A stretch of DNA of 48,202 nucleotides, from IMG/VR virus record IMGVR_UViG_3300030099_005335, positions 1 through 48,202 of that record; one strand, given 5' to 3'. The stretch comes from a virus. Of this stretch, positions 16,101-25,840 are shown in pieces (positions within the stretch are counted from its first letter, which is position 1; the number at the start of each line of letters is the position of its first letter). Below the pieces are notes generated by a model. It saw nothing but the letters and a program-made list of their open reading frames with translations. It did no database searches and was not told the DNA's origin. The translations under genes and the position numbers were made by a program.

Positions 16101-17358
16101 ACGAACACAGAACAGCATTAACCGTACACTAGACACTATTACTGACTTACGTAGGCAGTTGGAAGCAGAGGGCAACAGTAAACAGGACATTATACGCATC
16201 AATGCACGACTTGCTGAATCCGAACGTGAGTTACAAAACTTACGTGAAGAAGAAGTAAGGCAAGCAGAGTTAGCCAACGCATCGTTTCAAGAGCTAACCC
16301 GGTTACGCAATCAAGCACAGCAGCAATTAGCACAGTTAAATGTAAGGTTTCAACAGGGCGCAATTACAGCGGGCGAATACGCTAGGCAACAGGAAGAATT
16401 AGCGGACGTAATTAGCGATATTACTGCTCTTATCGGACAGAACACCGAAGTTACCGAAGCTAACACCGTTGCTAGTCAAGAAAACGCGGCGGCTAAAATT
16501 GAGCAGGCTAATGCGTCAAGACAACTTACTAATTTAGCCAGCTTAGAGCTACAGGCACAGCAAGCACTAAATCAAGAGTTCGACTTAAGCGGGCAAACTG
16601 TAGAACAGTTATCCGAGCGCGTACGTGAACTATCATCAATGATTGTGCTTAATGATCGTGTGAGTTCAGTTTGGTTACGCAACTTAGCCGAATTATCTAA
16701 CCAAGGTTTCGAACGTGAACGTCAGATAATACAAGAAACTATTGCTATACGCCGCTGGACTGAGCAGCTACAAGAGGGCAATTTAACGCTTGAACAGATT
16801 GACCGCATTGCCAGCACTGCTAAATTTAATATTACTGAACTAGGTGATGAGCAACTAGCGCCGTTACGTAATGCAATTGCTGCGGCACGTCGTGAGTTCC
16901 AAGAGCTTAATGATACTATTAACGATGCACTGTCAGAAACACAGGATAGGTTAGACCGTATTCGTGGTGACGAAGCAGCCATAGTAAAACGTCAGTTTGA
17001 GCGTGAACGCGCAGAGTTGCAGGCATTACTTGACCAAGCGTTAACGAATGGCAATCAGGCGCTTGTACGTGATGTTCGTCAGGCACTATCTAATTTACAA
17101 CAGGCACAGAGACTAGAGTTTAAACAACAGTTTGGTTCAGGTGCGGCGGCTACAGGTAATAATAATCAGAATCAGGTTGATACCGGGGCTAATCAAAATA
17201 ATACTGGTGCTAACCGTTCCAACGGTGGTAACATCACTGTGACTATTAACACGCCAAATGGCACACAACGGGTACAAGTAGCAGACCAAGCCAGCGCAAA
17301 CGCACTATTGGCAACGTTTGAAGACTTTGGCACTGTGTCACAACAGGGGAATGTATAA
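13150..17358 (+). CDS. Tail tape measure protein
   Basis: The longest gene, 1402 residues, mostly helical and rich in Gln, Ala, Arg and Glu with long coiled coils (about 1-270 and 780-1330). Residues about 310-540 match the TP901-type tape measure domain (SLEAAITNVERTTGIAREQV, LLRFAEIAGQLGTNSTEDIL, then an AAAAGLGTTLAVAGQ segment). Tape measure length sets tail length; using the rule of roughly 1.5 angstrom per residue this suggests a tail near 200 nm. The C-terminus is Asn-rich (17150-17240). No frameshifted tail chaperone gene lies upstream. Confidence 0.93.
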   Translation: MVDIVDLRIEAENLASERLVQVANDVQGLGRTANRAQEQVEQLEITQRSLNSFIEARKRVNDLEEEVSQATVQYQTLQRELRNATNATDEQRLAVSRQGTTLRGLRADLTRTNTEYRNLREGLRAVGVNTQAYRQEQARLTAETAAQRVEADRLSATYDQQTDRLRAQLATQRAAREEAQRQEQAQRELRQETERASAANAASLAQQRRQTEEQGRLTIATGRYEQGLRRLNAAQAAGNLTRGNYIRGEARLRQQLNLTGSQVDTTRRAIEADTQSKIANSRSTDALTSVTRRLAQAYTVLIAAQTAASSVAGNVQAYGSLEAAITNVERTTGIAREQVVELANEIRELGAEVTPTTSAELLRFAEIAGQLGTNSTEDILLLVNAAEQLGVATNIAGDEAATLLSRILQSTGEGIPAIGNLSSSVVELGNNFAAREDEIVNFTREIVTATRDINLSSAAAAGLGTTLAVAGQRAEASRTAISRLSQAIRRAGTEGGESLERLAQITGQTTDQLQENLGERSEQIILDFVRGLARVQEQGGVTLDVLRQFGIDGQEAAGVFNGLTAQVDTLARALDQSSTAYRDGLAQVREASNVYANQESAIGRLQNQFTNLREELGRAFSDETNAAVNLFSDALDGSEDSLVSLFEILPDVISGLGELSQSLGGFIDLLGTDGAGAIEGFAEIITTTFNLLDNGINVLVLSFQELISETVTAAQTLAELFGQDFDSTYLDGLNEAIERTRGRILQNNEDIDRSVARLAGTSSRSYEDLIDTVEQYEGVITRLSENEQAAIRSIIDKTGFIEGEDQQYRELTEAIIRANRAQEIEIELTSRVTEGKAAEAQARRNQIAAISESNQALNDEIAINSTLNESRAQLEERIRNITQLEQDGILTKEQAANFTSLLTTNVNLLNDAQAELTESTEAQALSAAELLARNAALNADFAAGVITREQLTTAQAALQAQFEATNVVTDDLVSTTQEYSDAQLRTQNSINRTLDTITDLRRQLEAEGNSKQDIIRINARLAESERELQNLREEEVRQAELANASFQELTRLRNQAQQQLAQLNVRFQQGAITAGEYARQQEELADVISDITALIGQNTEVTEANTVASQENAAAKIEQANASRQLTNLASLELQAQQALNQEFDLSGQTVEQLSERVRELSSMIVLNDRVSSVWLRNLAELSNQGFERERQIIQETIAIRRWTEQLQEGNLTLEQIDRIASTAKFNITELGDEQLAPLRNAIAAARREFQELNDTINDALSETQDRLDRIRGDEAAIVKRQFERERAELQALLDQALTNGNQALVRDVRQALSNLQQAQRLEFKQQFGSGAAATGNNNQNQVDTGANQNNTGANRSNGGNITVTINTPNGTQRVQVADQASANALLATFEDFGTVSQQGNV

Positions 17359-17360
17359 CA

Positions 17361-17771
17361 ATGGCAACTCTATCTAACGATACAATAACGGTAGAGTTCC
17401 CCGACGCCTTGGAATGGGTAGACGAGTTCGACTTCTCGCCCGTTTCACAAGACGTACAACGCACAATTGGTGGCAGCTTCATAGTACAGGAAGCGGGTTT
17501 ACTGTTCGGTAGACCTATCACCTTGCAAGGCGGGGAACAAGTTTGGTTATTACGCAGCAAATGGCGACAATTAAGAACGTTTGCTGACGTAGTAGGGGCT
17601 AAATATGTACTAACATTAGCAGACGGTACAACATACAACGTGATATTTAGGCGCGACGGCAGAACATCACCAGCGACAGCAGAACCGCTATGGCGGCAGA
17701 ACGTACAGAGTGATACGAACTATGTCAAAAACATGGTTCTACAATTTTATACAGTAAGTGAGGATTCATAA
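17361..17771 (+). CDS. Tail protein after the tape measure
   Basis: A 136-residue beta-rich protein of uncertain family, two bases after the tape measure gene. In other siphophages this position holds the distal-tail adaptor (lambda gpM or a Dit-like protein), and the size fits gpM (109 aa). Visible strands: ITVEFPDALEWVDEF, GGSFIVQEAGLLFGRPITLQ and YNVIFRRDGR. Probably part of the tail tip complex, by position. Confidence 0.6.
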   Translation: MATLSNDTITVEFPDALEWVDEFDFSPVSQDVQRTIGGSFIVQEAGLLFGRPITLQGGEQVWLLRSKWRQLRTFADVVGAKYVLTLADGTTYNVIFRRDGRTSPATAEPLWRQNVQSDTNYVKNMVLQFYTVSEDS

Positions 17772-20700
17772 TGGCGATTACTAATACAGATATTGTGTTG
17801 TTTCAATCACAAGACAATACAGACAACGATAACGGCGGTGGTCGCAGAACCAACGTGGAAGTAGTAGACGGCGCAGTTAATAACTTGTTCCCTGATATAT
17901 CGCGTATCGATACCACGTCGGGTGACGTTGCATTACGTAAAGTGTTCCCTGTAGTTAACACCGATAACCGTGATGTTTATTTCGGCGCACACGCCATGTT
18001 GCGTAAAACGCCTACAGACCCTAACGTTAGTGCATTAATATTCTATACTGATTCGCCTAGCGACGTACGTAGTGAAGCACGTAACGATATTGAAGCGTAT
18101 TTAACACCGTCGTTTGAAACTCAGTTTTACCTTTTCGGCAATAATATACAAGGTAGCCGAGCGATTAGCGTGTTACAGCGATTAACTGAGCAGTTACCGA
18201 CAGTAGGTGACGTGTACCTAATACAAGAGGGTAACAATAGTCAGTATGTTCGTGTACGTGATATTGAACCTATTGAAGTAACCCTAAGTTTCCAGCGCGT
18301 TGATTATATTCGCCGCCGCGTAGTTCTCACCCTAGAGCAACCGCTAGCGTTTGACTTCACAGGTTCAAGCTTTAACCCGGATGGGCAGTTACCTGATACA
18401 GCTAACATGTTCACTACTCAAATATCTAATGCTGCACAGTATTACGGTACAAGAGTTTTAGAAGAGGATGCACCACAAGGCGCATTAACTATTCAGGTTG
18501 ATAGCATATTCGAACAGTTAGTGCCAGCGGCAACAGCACAGACACCACTTATTAACAACGCGGCGCTACAGCAGGGTCAATTACTTGTTGACACTGGCTC
18601 TACTATCTCCAAAGCGGTCAGCACTGCGAGTGTTTTTAACTTACCTACTCCCGTCTTTCCGGGGTCGTTATCATTTAGCTCATTTAGAGATGATGGTAAC
18701 GGGAACATTGTTAATTCGGGTGGTCAAATTTCAGGGAGTATAGATTATTTTACAGGAACAATATCTAACCTTACTGGTATATCGGGGTATCCTACATTTA
18801 ACTACGTAATCGCTACTGTGATCGATACTGAAATACAATTTACAGATGACATAGAAATAACACAGGAAAACCAAGGTGTTGTATTTATCCGTAATGTTTC
18901 GCCCGTACCTACTGGTCGTGATATTTACATAGACTACCGTAGCGGTGGAAGATGGTCGCGCCTTGTGGGTAATTCTGACGGCTCAATAGGTAGTGACGCA
19001 CGTATAGGTGCGGGTCTAGTTAGTGATAACGGTGACGGTACAGCTACCATATCTGTTACGTTAGGCGCTAACCCTGATATTGGTTCACGTATTATATTTA
19101 GTTGGGGGTCACGTGACTTTACTAATGATATTCTTGATGAAGCTAACGCAGATAATGAAGTTTACTTCGAGTTAGAGCTACAGAACGGATTAGTTAATCA
19201 AGCCGATTTAACAATAACTTATACTGACAGGTCTAACCGTAGCACAGTTGTTACATTTGACGCGAACGGTAATTACTCTAACACTAATGGTACAGCAACG
19301 TTAGACCGTACGGCTGGTAGGGTTGTATTCAATTTTTCTAGCTCTAGTTCCTTACCTGAGTCAGATATACAAATAGCGTATAGCTATGCTGGTGAGATAG
19401 CACCGGGTCAAGCGGGTGCTGTTGAATTGGTGACTAACCCATCGTTCACGATAAACAATGATGCGGGACAGCACACATTTAATCTAAACGAAACTGTTGT
19501 TCAGGATGGTTTTAGAGTTCAATTTCAAGGTAGTGCAGTAGACGCAAACGGATTTACTCAAGCAACTTCATTTATCACATTGTTAGGCGGTAGTGATGGT
19601 CAGTTACGTCGTGACGGCGCTGGTGCGTCATATGGCACAATTAGTGCAAATGGTTTAATACAAATACAGTTCCCTATAATCACATATAACCGGGCTGTTA
19701 CCACTTCGATAGGATTGGGTGGCAAGCTAACTGAATATGTACCAACTCAGAAACCTTTATTTCTTATTACGACTGTTACGCAGCTTGAGTATCAAACGGG
19801 TGCTGTACCTACAAACGTATATACTAATAACTTTGATCAAACTTTTAACCGTAATCAAGTTATGACATTTGTCATTCGTACTCTTCCGGGCATTATCGGC
19901 GCTGTAACATTTAACTTGAGTAATAGAACCCTTATAGGTCGCAATGGTAATGTGTTTGATCAAAGCGGCCAACAAATTGGTTCTATCGATAACCAAGCGG
20001 GGGTAATAGAACTGCCTGTTAGTGCTGCGGATTCAGATTTAACACCAATATTCACCAGTATATTTACCGATAACACAGGTGGCAACCAAGCGTTAAGAAC
20101 AGTATCGTTTAGAACGTCTGCCACTGACTTAACCACGTCGTCATTCATACTTCGCTATGAAACTACTAACGGGTCATTTTTGGCAACAAGTAACGCCGCT
20201 GGTGTAATTACTGGTACAGACATAGACAGCGCTAATAGTGAGGTTGACACTACAACAGGTTCAGTAGTTGTGGTATTTACAGCCGACGTTAACCCAACAT
20301 CATTGTTCTACGATGCTGTAGCAGAGACAACGTTACCGCTAGACCCTGAGTTGCTAGGCTTAGACCCTGTACGTTTGCCGCCTAATGGTCGTGTTCCAGT
20401 ATTCGACGAGGGTAGACACTTGGTTATATTCCAAGAAGAAACCACGGATATTACGGGTACACCGACAGCAGGGCAGACCGTAACATTAGGCCGTGACAGT
20501 CAGGCGTATATTGAAGTGATTGACGTTAACGGCCAGCGCCTTGATTATGCACAGTTTACAGCAGACCGTACGGCAGGAACAGTAACCTTTGCTGACCCGC
20601 TAAGCCTAGTTGACCGAGCAGGCGAACCATTGACTGCGCCTTATCAGATTGTTGACCGTGTAGAAGATATGGTATTAGCCACAAGCGTAGAAATTACAGG

Positions 20701-21223
20701 TCGTGTGGGTATCTCAGCGCCGTTAACTCGCGACTACCCCGCTAGCACTACGCGTGTTGCATCTGCGCTTGTGTGGGGTGATGTGGGGGCGCGTGTGTTT
20801 AACTTGTTTAGTCAGCAATCGTTTGATGTATGGTCAGACCAGCAAACAACAGGTAATATTTTGGCGCAGTTTGATAATGTTAACTTTCCTATTCAAATTA
20901 ATAACCAAGATAGTTTTAGTGGTCGATGGGCGTTAATATTTAATAGTAGTAACCTAGTGACCTTGCAGGAAGAATCACTAGGTGTTATTGCGACAGGTTT
21001 AGAGATTTCACAGGATATAGCACCAATTAATCCCGCTACAAATAGACCTTACTTTACTATCCCGTCAGGTGGGTGGGGTGTTGGTTGGATAACCAGTAAT
21101 GTGCTACGATTTAACACTGAATCAGGCGCAGAAAATATGTGGATTATTCGCACTGTTAAATCAGGCCAGTTAACCGAAGAAATTGACAGCATTGATGTAG
21201 AAATTAGAGGGGATGCAAACTAA
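17771..21223 (+). CDS. Large tail/baseplate structural protein
   Basis: A 1150-residue protein with almost no long helix; it appears to be built from many successive beta domains with repeated forms such as DGTATISVTL, NGLVNQADLTITYTD and DGQLRRDGAGASYG. No catalytic motif or collagen repeat is seen. Large beta-sandwich proteins at this place in the gene order usually belong to the distal tail, either as a hub or as a receptor-binding part. The gene overlaps both neighbours by one base, which marks a tightly coupled operon. The exact role cannot be told from sequence. Confidence 0.65.
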   Translation: MAITNTDIVLFQSQDNTDNDNGGGRRTNVEVVDGAVNNLFPDISRIDTTSGDVALRKVFPVVNTDNRDVYFGAHAMLRKTPTDPNVSALIFYTDSPSDVRSEARNDIEAYLTPSFETQFYLFGNNIQGSRAISVLQRLTEQLPTVGDVYLIQEGNNSQYVRVRDIEPIEVTLSFQRVDYIRRRVVLTLEQPLAFDFTGSSFNPDGQLPDTANMFTTQISNAAQYYGTRVLEEDAPQGALTIQVDSIFEQLVPAATAQTPLINNAALQQGQLLVDTGSTISKAVSTASVFNLPTPVFPGSLSFSSFRDDGNGNIVNSGGQISGSIDYFTGTISNLTGISGYPTFNYVIATVIDTEIQFTDDIEITQENQGVVFIRNVSPVPTGRDIYIDYRSGGRWSRLVGNSDGSIGSDARIGAGLVSDNGDGTATISVTLGANPDIGSRIIFSWGSRDFTNDILDEANADNEVYFELELQNGLVNQADLTITYTDRSNRSTVVTFDANGNYSNTNGTATLDRTAGRVVFNFSSSSSLPESDIQIAYSYAGEIAPGQAGAVELVTNPSFTINNDAGQHTFNLNETVVQDGFRVQFQGSAVDANGFTQATSFITLLGGSDGQLRRDGAGASYGTISANGLIQIQFPIITYNRAVTTSIGLGGKLTEYVPTQKPLFLITTVTQLEYQTGAVPTNVYTNNFDQTFNRNQVMTFVIRTLPGIIGAVTFNLSNRTLIGRNGNVFDQSGQQIGSIDNQAGVIELPVSAADSDLTPIFTSIFTDNTGGNQALRTVSFRTSATDLTTSSFILRYETTNGSFLATSNAAGVITGTDIDSANSEVDTTTGSVVVVFTADVNPTSLFYDAVAETTLPLDPELLGLDPVRLPPNGRVPVFDEGRHLVIFQEETTDITGTPTAGQTVTLGRDSQAYIEVIDVNGQRLDYAQFTADRTAGTVTFADPLSLVDRAGEPLTAPYQIVDRVEDMVLATSVEITGRVGISAPLTRDYPASTTRVASALVWGDVGARVFNLFSQQSFDVWSDQQTTGNILAQFDNVNFPIQINNQDSFSGRWALIFNSSNLVTLQEESLGVIATGLEISQDIAPINPATNRPYFTIPSGGWGVGWITSNVLRFNTESGAENMWIIRTVKSGQLTEEIDSIDVEIRGDAN

Positions 21224-22416
21224 TGGCTCAATATTATTTTAATTTGGGCGAGGAACTAGGGGCGGCGTATGCTGCCGCTGGTTTCCCGAGTCGAGGGTTT
21301 ATATCTACAGAATATTTATCTCTCGAAACAAGCGATAGTAGTACGCGTACGGCTGGTGTAGTTAGTCTTAGTAGTGACGGCATATCTATTAATCGTGGTA
21401 ATGAGGTTGACCCGTCTAATGGTCTTGATTCAGGGTTTATTAGGTCACCCAATATTACATTTACCGCTGAACCTACTGGGGATTTTGAGTTATATTGTGC
21501 AGTAAGAGTTTATACATTTAGTGCACAATCAAATTTTAATAATAGTGGTATTAATGTATTTTATAGATTAGCTAATGCCTTAGATAGCCAAAATGTGAAC
21601 TTATTAGCTAATTGTATAAACATCGCACTTGGTGGTAATAGTAATGGCCTAGCTAATAATTTTTACTACGATACCAATGGTATTAGGCAAAACGCTACAA
21701 ATTCAGGGAACGACACTGTCGGCGCATTAGGTCTGCTAGCAAACATAAACAGTATTGTACGTACTAGATATAGAGTTGTAGGTAACCGTATTCGCCGTAA
21801 ACAATGGTTAAATGATACCACAGAACCCGCTGAATGGGATGTTGATTTCACGCTTGATAGTCTACCAAGCACGATAAATGAAACAGGGTTTATAGCGCTA
21901 AACATACCTATTAGCACTTTGTCTGTAACAATATTAAATATGGCAATAGGTACAGAGGGCGACGACGCACCAACAACACCCGTTGTTAACCCACCTACTG
22001 CTAATACTCGTATTGTATCAGGTACAGTAACCCTAGACGGTCAACCTTATGAATCCGATATTACCGTAACCAGTGTGGGTGACAACCCTGTAGTTTTAGC
22101 TAATGGTCGCAGTAATCCAGACGGAACATACAACATCAATGTTGGTTCGTATAATGGTGCAGTAACAGTTCACACCTTACAGGACTATGGTCAAGCTTGG
22201 TCACCGTCATTGGTACTAGAGATAAATGATGTAATTCACCCCACAGTACCCAACGGCTATGTTTTTAGGGTAGTATCGACAGGTAGCACAGGTTTAGATG
22301 AACCCGCTTGGCCTGCAACACCGAGTGTCCAAGTTACTGACGGTGGGGTAACATATATGTCAGAAATACTTTTAAAGCCTGAGATACAAGGTTATATTCA
22401 AACAACGCAAATATAA
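21223..22416 (+). CDS. Tail protein with carboxypeptidase-regulatory-like domain
   Basis: A 397-residue protein. Residues about 1-250 resemble a jelly-roll or lectin-like domain (NITFTAEPTGDFELYCAVRV, later RYRVVGNRIRRKQW). Residues about 262-315 (SGTVTLDGQPYESDITV, then NPDGTYNINV) follow the carboxypeptidase regulatory-like beta-sandwich pattern. The C-terminus (about 335-390) has an NGYVFRVVSTGSTG segment and EPAWP, as found in carbohydrate-binding tail tip modules. It may take part in host surface binding; this is inference. Confidence 0.6.
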   Translation: MAQYYFNLGEELGAAYAAAGFPSRGFISTEYLSLETSDSSTRTAGVVSLSSDGISINRGNEVDPSNGLDSGFIRSPNITFTAEPTGDFELYCAVRVYTFSAQSNFNNSGINVFYRLANALDSQNVNLLANCINIALGGNSNGLANNFYYDTNGIRQNATNSGNDTVGALGLLANINSIVRTRYRVVGNRIRRKQWLNDTTEPAEWDVDFTLDSLPSTINETGFIALNIPISTLSVTILNMAIGTEGDDAPTTPVVNPPTANTRIVSGTVTLDGQPYESDITVTSVGDNPVVLANGRSNPDGTYNINVGSYNGAVTVHTLQDYGQAWSPSLVLEINDVIHPTVPNGYVFRVVSTGSTGLDEPAWPATPSVQVTDGGVTYMSEILLKPEIQGYIQTTQI

Positions 22417-22428
22417 GGCAGATATAAA

Positions 22429-23376
22429 ATGGCAATACCAACAGTTTTACGTAATGCAGATTTCCCAACATTGGATTTCAGTAATCCGTCTACAATTCAA
22501 ACCGCGATGTTATCGGCAATGAGTCAGGCCATGGCAACATTTGGTTGGAATATAGAATTTGAAGATTCAGAACAAATAGTGTGTAGTAACGCTGGTAGCG
22601 GCTATATGTTTAAAATGAAAAAAGATACCGTAGGTCAAAGGTATGTTATTGTTGAGACAGCACAAAGCTGGTCTGATATAGATTCACCAGTAAACCCATT
22701 AGTTAACCAGCGGTTTGATTTAGCAGTATTAGGCAATCCTAACGCTGACATTTTATTTATAGGTGATACAAAACGATTCTACTTTATTAGTACATCAGAT
22801 GTTGACTCGCTCTCAGCAATAACAAGGGCGTTTTTCATGGGCGATATTGTTACGTTCAACACTACAGACCCGTACCCATTTGTATTTATTGGGCAGCAAG
22901 GTGATGCGGTAACTGGTGGGCTACCTAGTAGTATTAGTTCGAGGGGATTAATATTCACACCGTCTGATGTGTTATTGGGTAGTTCAATAACCACACTGGG
23001 TGCTTTTTTTGGACAGGCTGATGGTACATTAGGGTTGACTAACTTGGGACTAGTATCGCCCGGAAGCTCTAACAATATGTCGCTAAGTGCTGATACTAGT
23101 CAAATAAATCAGGAGCAACCTACTATATTAATACCAACTTACGCCCTTAATGCATCTGCGTCGGTGGTATTTTCAGGTACAGCAGGAGCTAACCGAATGC
23201 GAGGTATTGTGCCGGGAATCCATTCACTAATGTCACCCTCATTGATCATGTCAAACAGCCGCGTATTTAGTCAGGTTACAGTGTCTGGTGTAAATGTAAT
23301 AGTGATGCCCGGTAGACTACACAATAATTACTGTAGTTCGGGTATAGTTCTAAACGATTGGGATTTACTAATATGA
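22429..23376 (+). CDS. Tail structural protein, unknown fold
   Basis: A 315-residue protein. The first 130 residues look like a compact alpha/beta domain (TIQTAMLSAMSQAMATFGWN, then YVIVETAQSW and FYFISTSDVDSL), and the rest is Ser/Gly-rich and beta-like. Several marine siphophages have proteins of this general type near the tail tip, but I do not recognise the family. It ends in an ATGA overlap with the next gene, so the two are translationally coupled. Confidence 0.6.
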   Translation: MAIPTVLRNADFPTLDFSNPSTIQTAMLSAMSQAMATFGWNIEFEDSEQIVCSNAGSGYMFKMKKDTVGQRYVIVETAQSWSDIDSPVNPLVNQRFDLAVLGNPNADILFIGDTKRFYFISTSDVDSLSAITRAFFMGDIVTFNTTDPYPFVFIGQQGDAVTGGLPSSISSRGLIFTPSDVLLGSSITTLGAFFGQADGTLGLTNLGLVSPGSSNNMSLSADTSQINQEQPTILIPTYALNASASVVFSGTAGANRMRGIVPGIHSLMSPSLIMSNSRVFSQVTVSGVNVIVMPGRLHNNYCSSGIVLNDWDLLI

Positions 23377-23654
23377 TTAATCCGGGAATTTTTGAATTGT
23401 TACCTACTGGTGACCCTAACGCTGTGATAAGCGCTACTATATTTTATGAAAACCAGCTTTCTAGTCAGAGGTTTATGATACTAGATAGGCTTAGTGGCGG
23501 TGTGATAGCTAGTGGTAAGACTGACGAACAGGGTGTATTTACTCGATTTGTTGGTGATAAATATGTGATTGACGACGCGTTATTAGTCGTTGGTTTTGAC
23601 GACACAGGCACGTACAATGCACAGGTTGCAGACCACATTAACGGCGTATTATGA
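23373..23654 (+). CDS. Small beta-sandwich tail protein
   Basis: A 93-residue protein from the ATG at 23373, which overlaps the upstream stop as ATGA; an in-frame TTG at 23358 is less likely. It has an Ig-like or carboxypeptidase-regulatory-like pattern (LDRLSGGVIASGKTDEQG, then TRFVGDKYVIDDALLVVGFD). No function recognised; it probably belongs to the tail tip operon. Confidence 0.6.
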   Translation: MINPGIFELLPTGDPNAVISATIFYENQLSSQRFMILDRLSGGVIASGKTDEQGVFTRFVGDKYVIDDALLVVGFDDTGTYNAQVADHINGVL

Positions 23655-25840
23655 TTGAATTAAACCTACAAGGTTTATACGGTATAGCTAAAGGGAACAA
23701 CGTCAAGTTGTATATAGGGCGTGATAATATTTATCGCCCCTTTCCCGGCAATGACATTAAGTTAAATCTTGATGGGGTTTACTCGCCACCAGCGGGTAAC
23801 GAAGTAGTATTGCGTTTTGGCGGTGTGGAACTTCCAACAACAGGTTATATTCCTACTTCGGATTTAATGTTAATTAATCAGCCGTACATACCAACAGCAG
23901 ATTTAGAAATAGGCGTACCACCTCCACCACCACCTGTTAATATAACTCTAGTATCTTATGGCAACAAACTTGGTTGGGGAGTAGCTAGGCCAGTTGACAC
24001 CGGGACAAACTGCACCTACGGCAGAACCGACAAGGTTGATACCATAGTAGGTATCAGTTACGGACAATCAGCACCTTTAAATACGACAATACTTGTGCGT
24101 CAACAGGTGCAGTTTATTAGTATCGATAATGGGTATAAGTTACCCGCTTCGCCGTTTGCCAACCATGCTGACTCCCACTATAAGTTGACTAACCAGAGGT
24201 TGCTAGCACCTACAGACTTACATACTAAGCTAAGCCTTGAGCGTAGATTTATACAGGCTGACACAGGTTATAGTAATCAATGGGGTCAGGGGACACCAGC
24301 GGACGTAGATTATACGTTTAGGCATAACGCTGTGCGCCTTAATGGTGTGGAACGCGTACCTATTTTTGAGGGTGTAATTAGCGGTTACATACCTAGTGGT
24401 GACATTGAGTTAAAGGCTATACCGTACATACCTAGTGCTGACCTAGCAGTGCAGAATATTCAATCAGGTGATACTAAATTTATACCGTACGAAAAACCAA
24501 ATGGTGACGAAGTTATACTAAGCTTTAACGAGCAGTACGAAACACCGTTAGGTAATAATATACGTTTCATTTTTGGGGTAGAAGATACCAGCACAGCAGA
24601 CCGCGTTCTAGTAGGTTTTGAGCGCACACCGTTGCAGCCAACAGGTAGCCCGTTTAAAGCTGGCTTTGGTAAAGCAAGTGTGCAGATTGATAAGTCACAG
24701 ACGTTTGCATGGGGTTACGGGTTAAACAATTTTGTCATTGGTGGTGTTACAACAATACCGAGCAGACCTGACCCGGTTATTCCACCAGAGCCAGACCCAC
24801 CGATAGTGCATATTAATTACGAGGTATACAGAGTTGTGAACACAGTAAATATAACAGTAAGGCCAAGCGGCCAGTTCCTAGACTTCGACAACTTTAGCAT
24901 TACGCGTGATGTTGAATCGTTTGCTTGGACGTGTACGTTCGACCTGTTAACGTTAGAGTCCTACAACTTGGTTAGACCTGTAGGCAGAGCGTTACAAACA
25001 ATTGACATTAACATTAACGGTACGATATTTACCGTGTTTGTAGGTAAAGCCAATACAAGCGTTCGTTCTACCGCCAATGGCACTACACGTGTGTACCGCT
25101 GTACGGCGTGGAGCAACTTAAAGCGTTTAAGCTACCCATATGCCCGTCGTCGTTCTTTTAGCGACTCACAGGCTCGTACAGCGGCACAGATTGCAACGAA
25201 TGAATTGACAGGTACAGGTTTTACGGTAGATTGGCAAACGGTAGATTGGCAAGTGCCAGTAGGCGTACACACATACCAGAATAAAACCAGCTTGGGTGCT
25301 GTACTTGGTGTGGTGAATGCAATAGGTGGCGTGATAGTTCCTGATTTATCAGAGAATGCATTTACAGTGCGACCCTACTACCCGGTTAGCCCTTGGAATT
25401 GGGACGACCCGTTAACTCAGATAAACCGTGAAATGAACGAGTCACAGTTTTTCAGTATAGATAACGACACCATCCCACGTGACAACCCTAATGGTGTTTA
25501 TGTGTACGGGCAGGAACAGGGTGTAGGTGTGTTTGCTGTGCGCCTTGGTACACCGGGTAACGAGTTGCTACCTGACGTAGTAGACCGCTACATAACTGCC
25601 AATACAGCAGGGCAGGAACGTGGTCGCATAGAGGTGGCGCGTAACTCGTTTATTGAGTTGATACCAATGACAACTTATGTAGACGAAAACGGCATAATTA
25701 TGCCACAGGAACTGATAGAGTTTACGGCGTTAGATGATACAACGTGGCGCGGCATGGTTGTGCAGACCACCGTGAATTGTAGCCGAGTTGGTACAGCACT
25801 AACGCAACAGATAACAATAGCGAGGTTTTTCGATGGCTAA
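23651..25840 (+). CDS. Baseplate hub-like tail protein with internal repeats
   Basis: A 729-residue protein. The first 320 residues contain repeated short units: GNxVxLxxG modules (residues about 14, 33, 51, 288 and 303) and the repeat GYIPTSDL/YIPTADL (about 74, 87, 250, 264), divided by a Pro-rich stretch (PPPPPPV). Residues about 395-725 look like a gp27/gpJ-type hub domain (VNITVRPSGQFLDFDNFSIT, RVYRCTAWSNLKRLSYPYA, TSLGAVLGVVNAIGGVIVPD). This region should form the tail tip around the tape measure. The hub call is moderate. Confidence 0.6.
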   Translation: MIELNLQGLYGIAKGNNVKLYIGRDNIYRPFPGNDIKLNLDGVYSPPAGNEVVLRFGGVELPTTGYIPTSDLMLINQPYIPTADLEIGVPPPPPPVNITLVSYGNKLGWGVARPVDTGTNCTYGRTDKVDTIVGISYGQSAPLNTTILVRQQVQFISIDNGYKLPASPFANHADSHYKLTNQRLLAPTDLHTKLSLERRFIQADTGYSNQWGQGTPADVDYTFRHNAVRLNGVERVPIFEGVISGYIPSGDIELKAIPYIPSADLAVQNIQSGDTKFIPYEKPNGDEVILSFNEQYETPLGNNIRFIFGVEDTSTADRVLVGFERTPLQPTGSPFKAGFGKASVQIDKSQTFAWGYGLNNFVIGGVTTIPSRPDPVIPPEPDPPIVHINYEVYRVVNTVNITVRPSGQFLDFDNFSITRDVESFAWTCTFDLLTLESYNLVRPVGRALQTIDININGTIFTVFVGKANTSVRSTANGTTRVYRCTAWSNLKRLSYPYARRRSFSDSQARTAAQIATNELTGTGFTVDWQTVDWQVPVGVHTYQNKTSLGAVLGVVNAIGGVIVPDLSENAFTVRPYYPVSPWNWDDPLTQINREMNESQFFSIDNDTIPRDNPNGVYVYGQEQGVGVFAVRLGTPGNELLPDVVDRYITANTAGQERGRIEVARNSFIELIPMTTYVDENGIIMPQELIEFTALDDTTWRGMVVQTTVNCSRVGTALTQQITIARFFDG

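Noticed and set aside
14100-16982. Several long open frames on the minus strand opposite the tape measure gene
   Set aside because: They are Ser/Ala/Val-rich shadows of the repetitive tape measure codons and lack ribosome binding sites and gene-like spacing.
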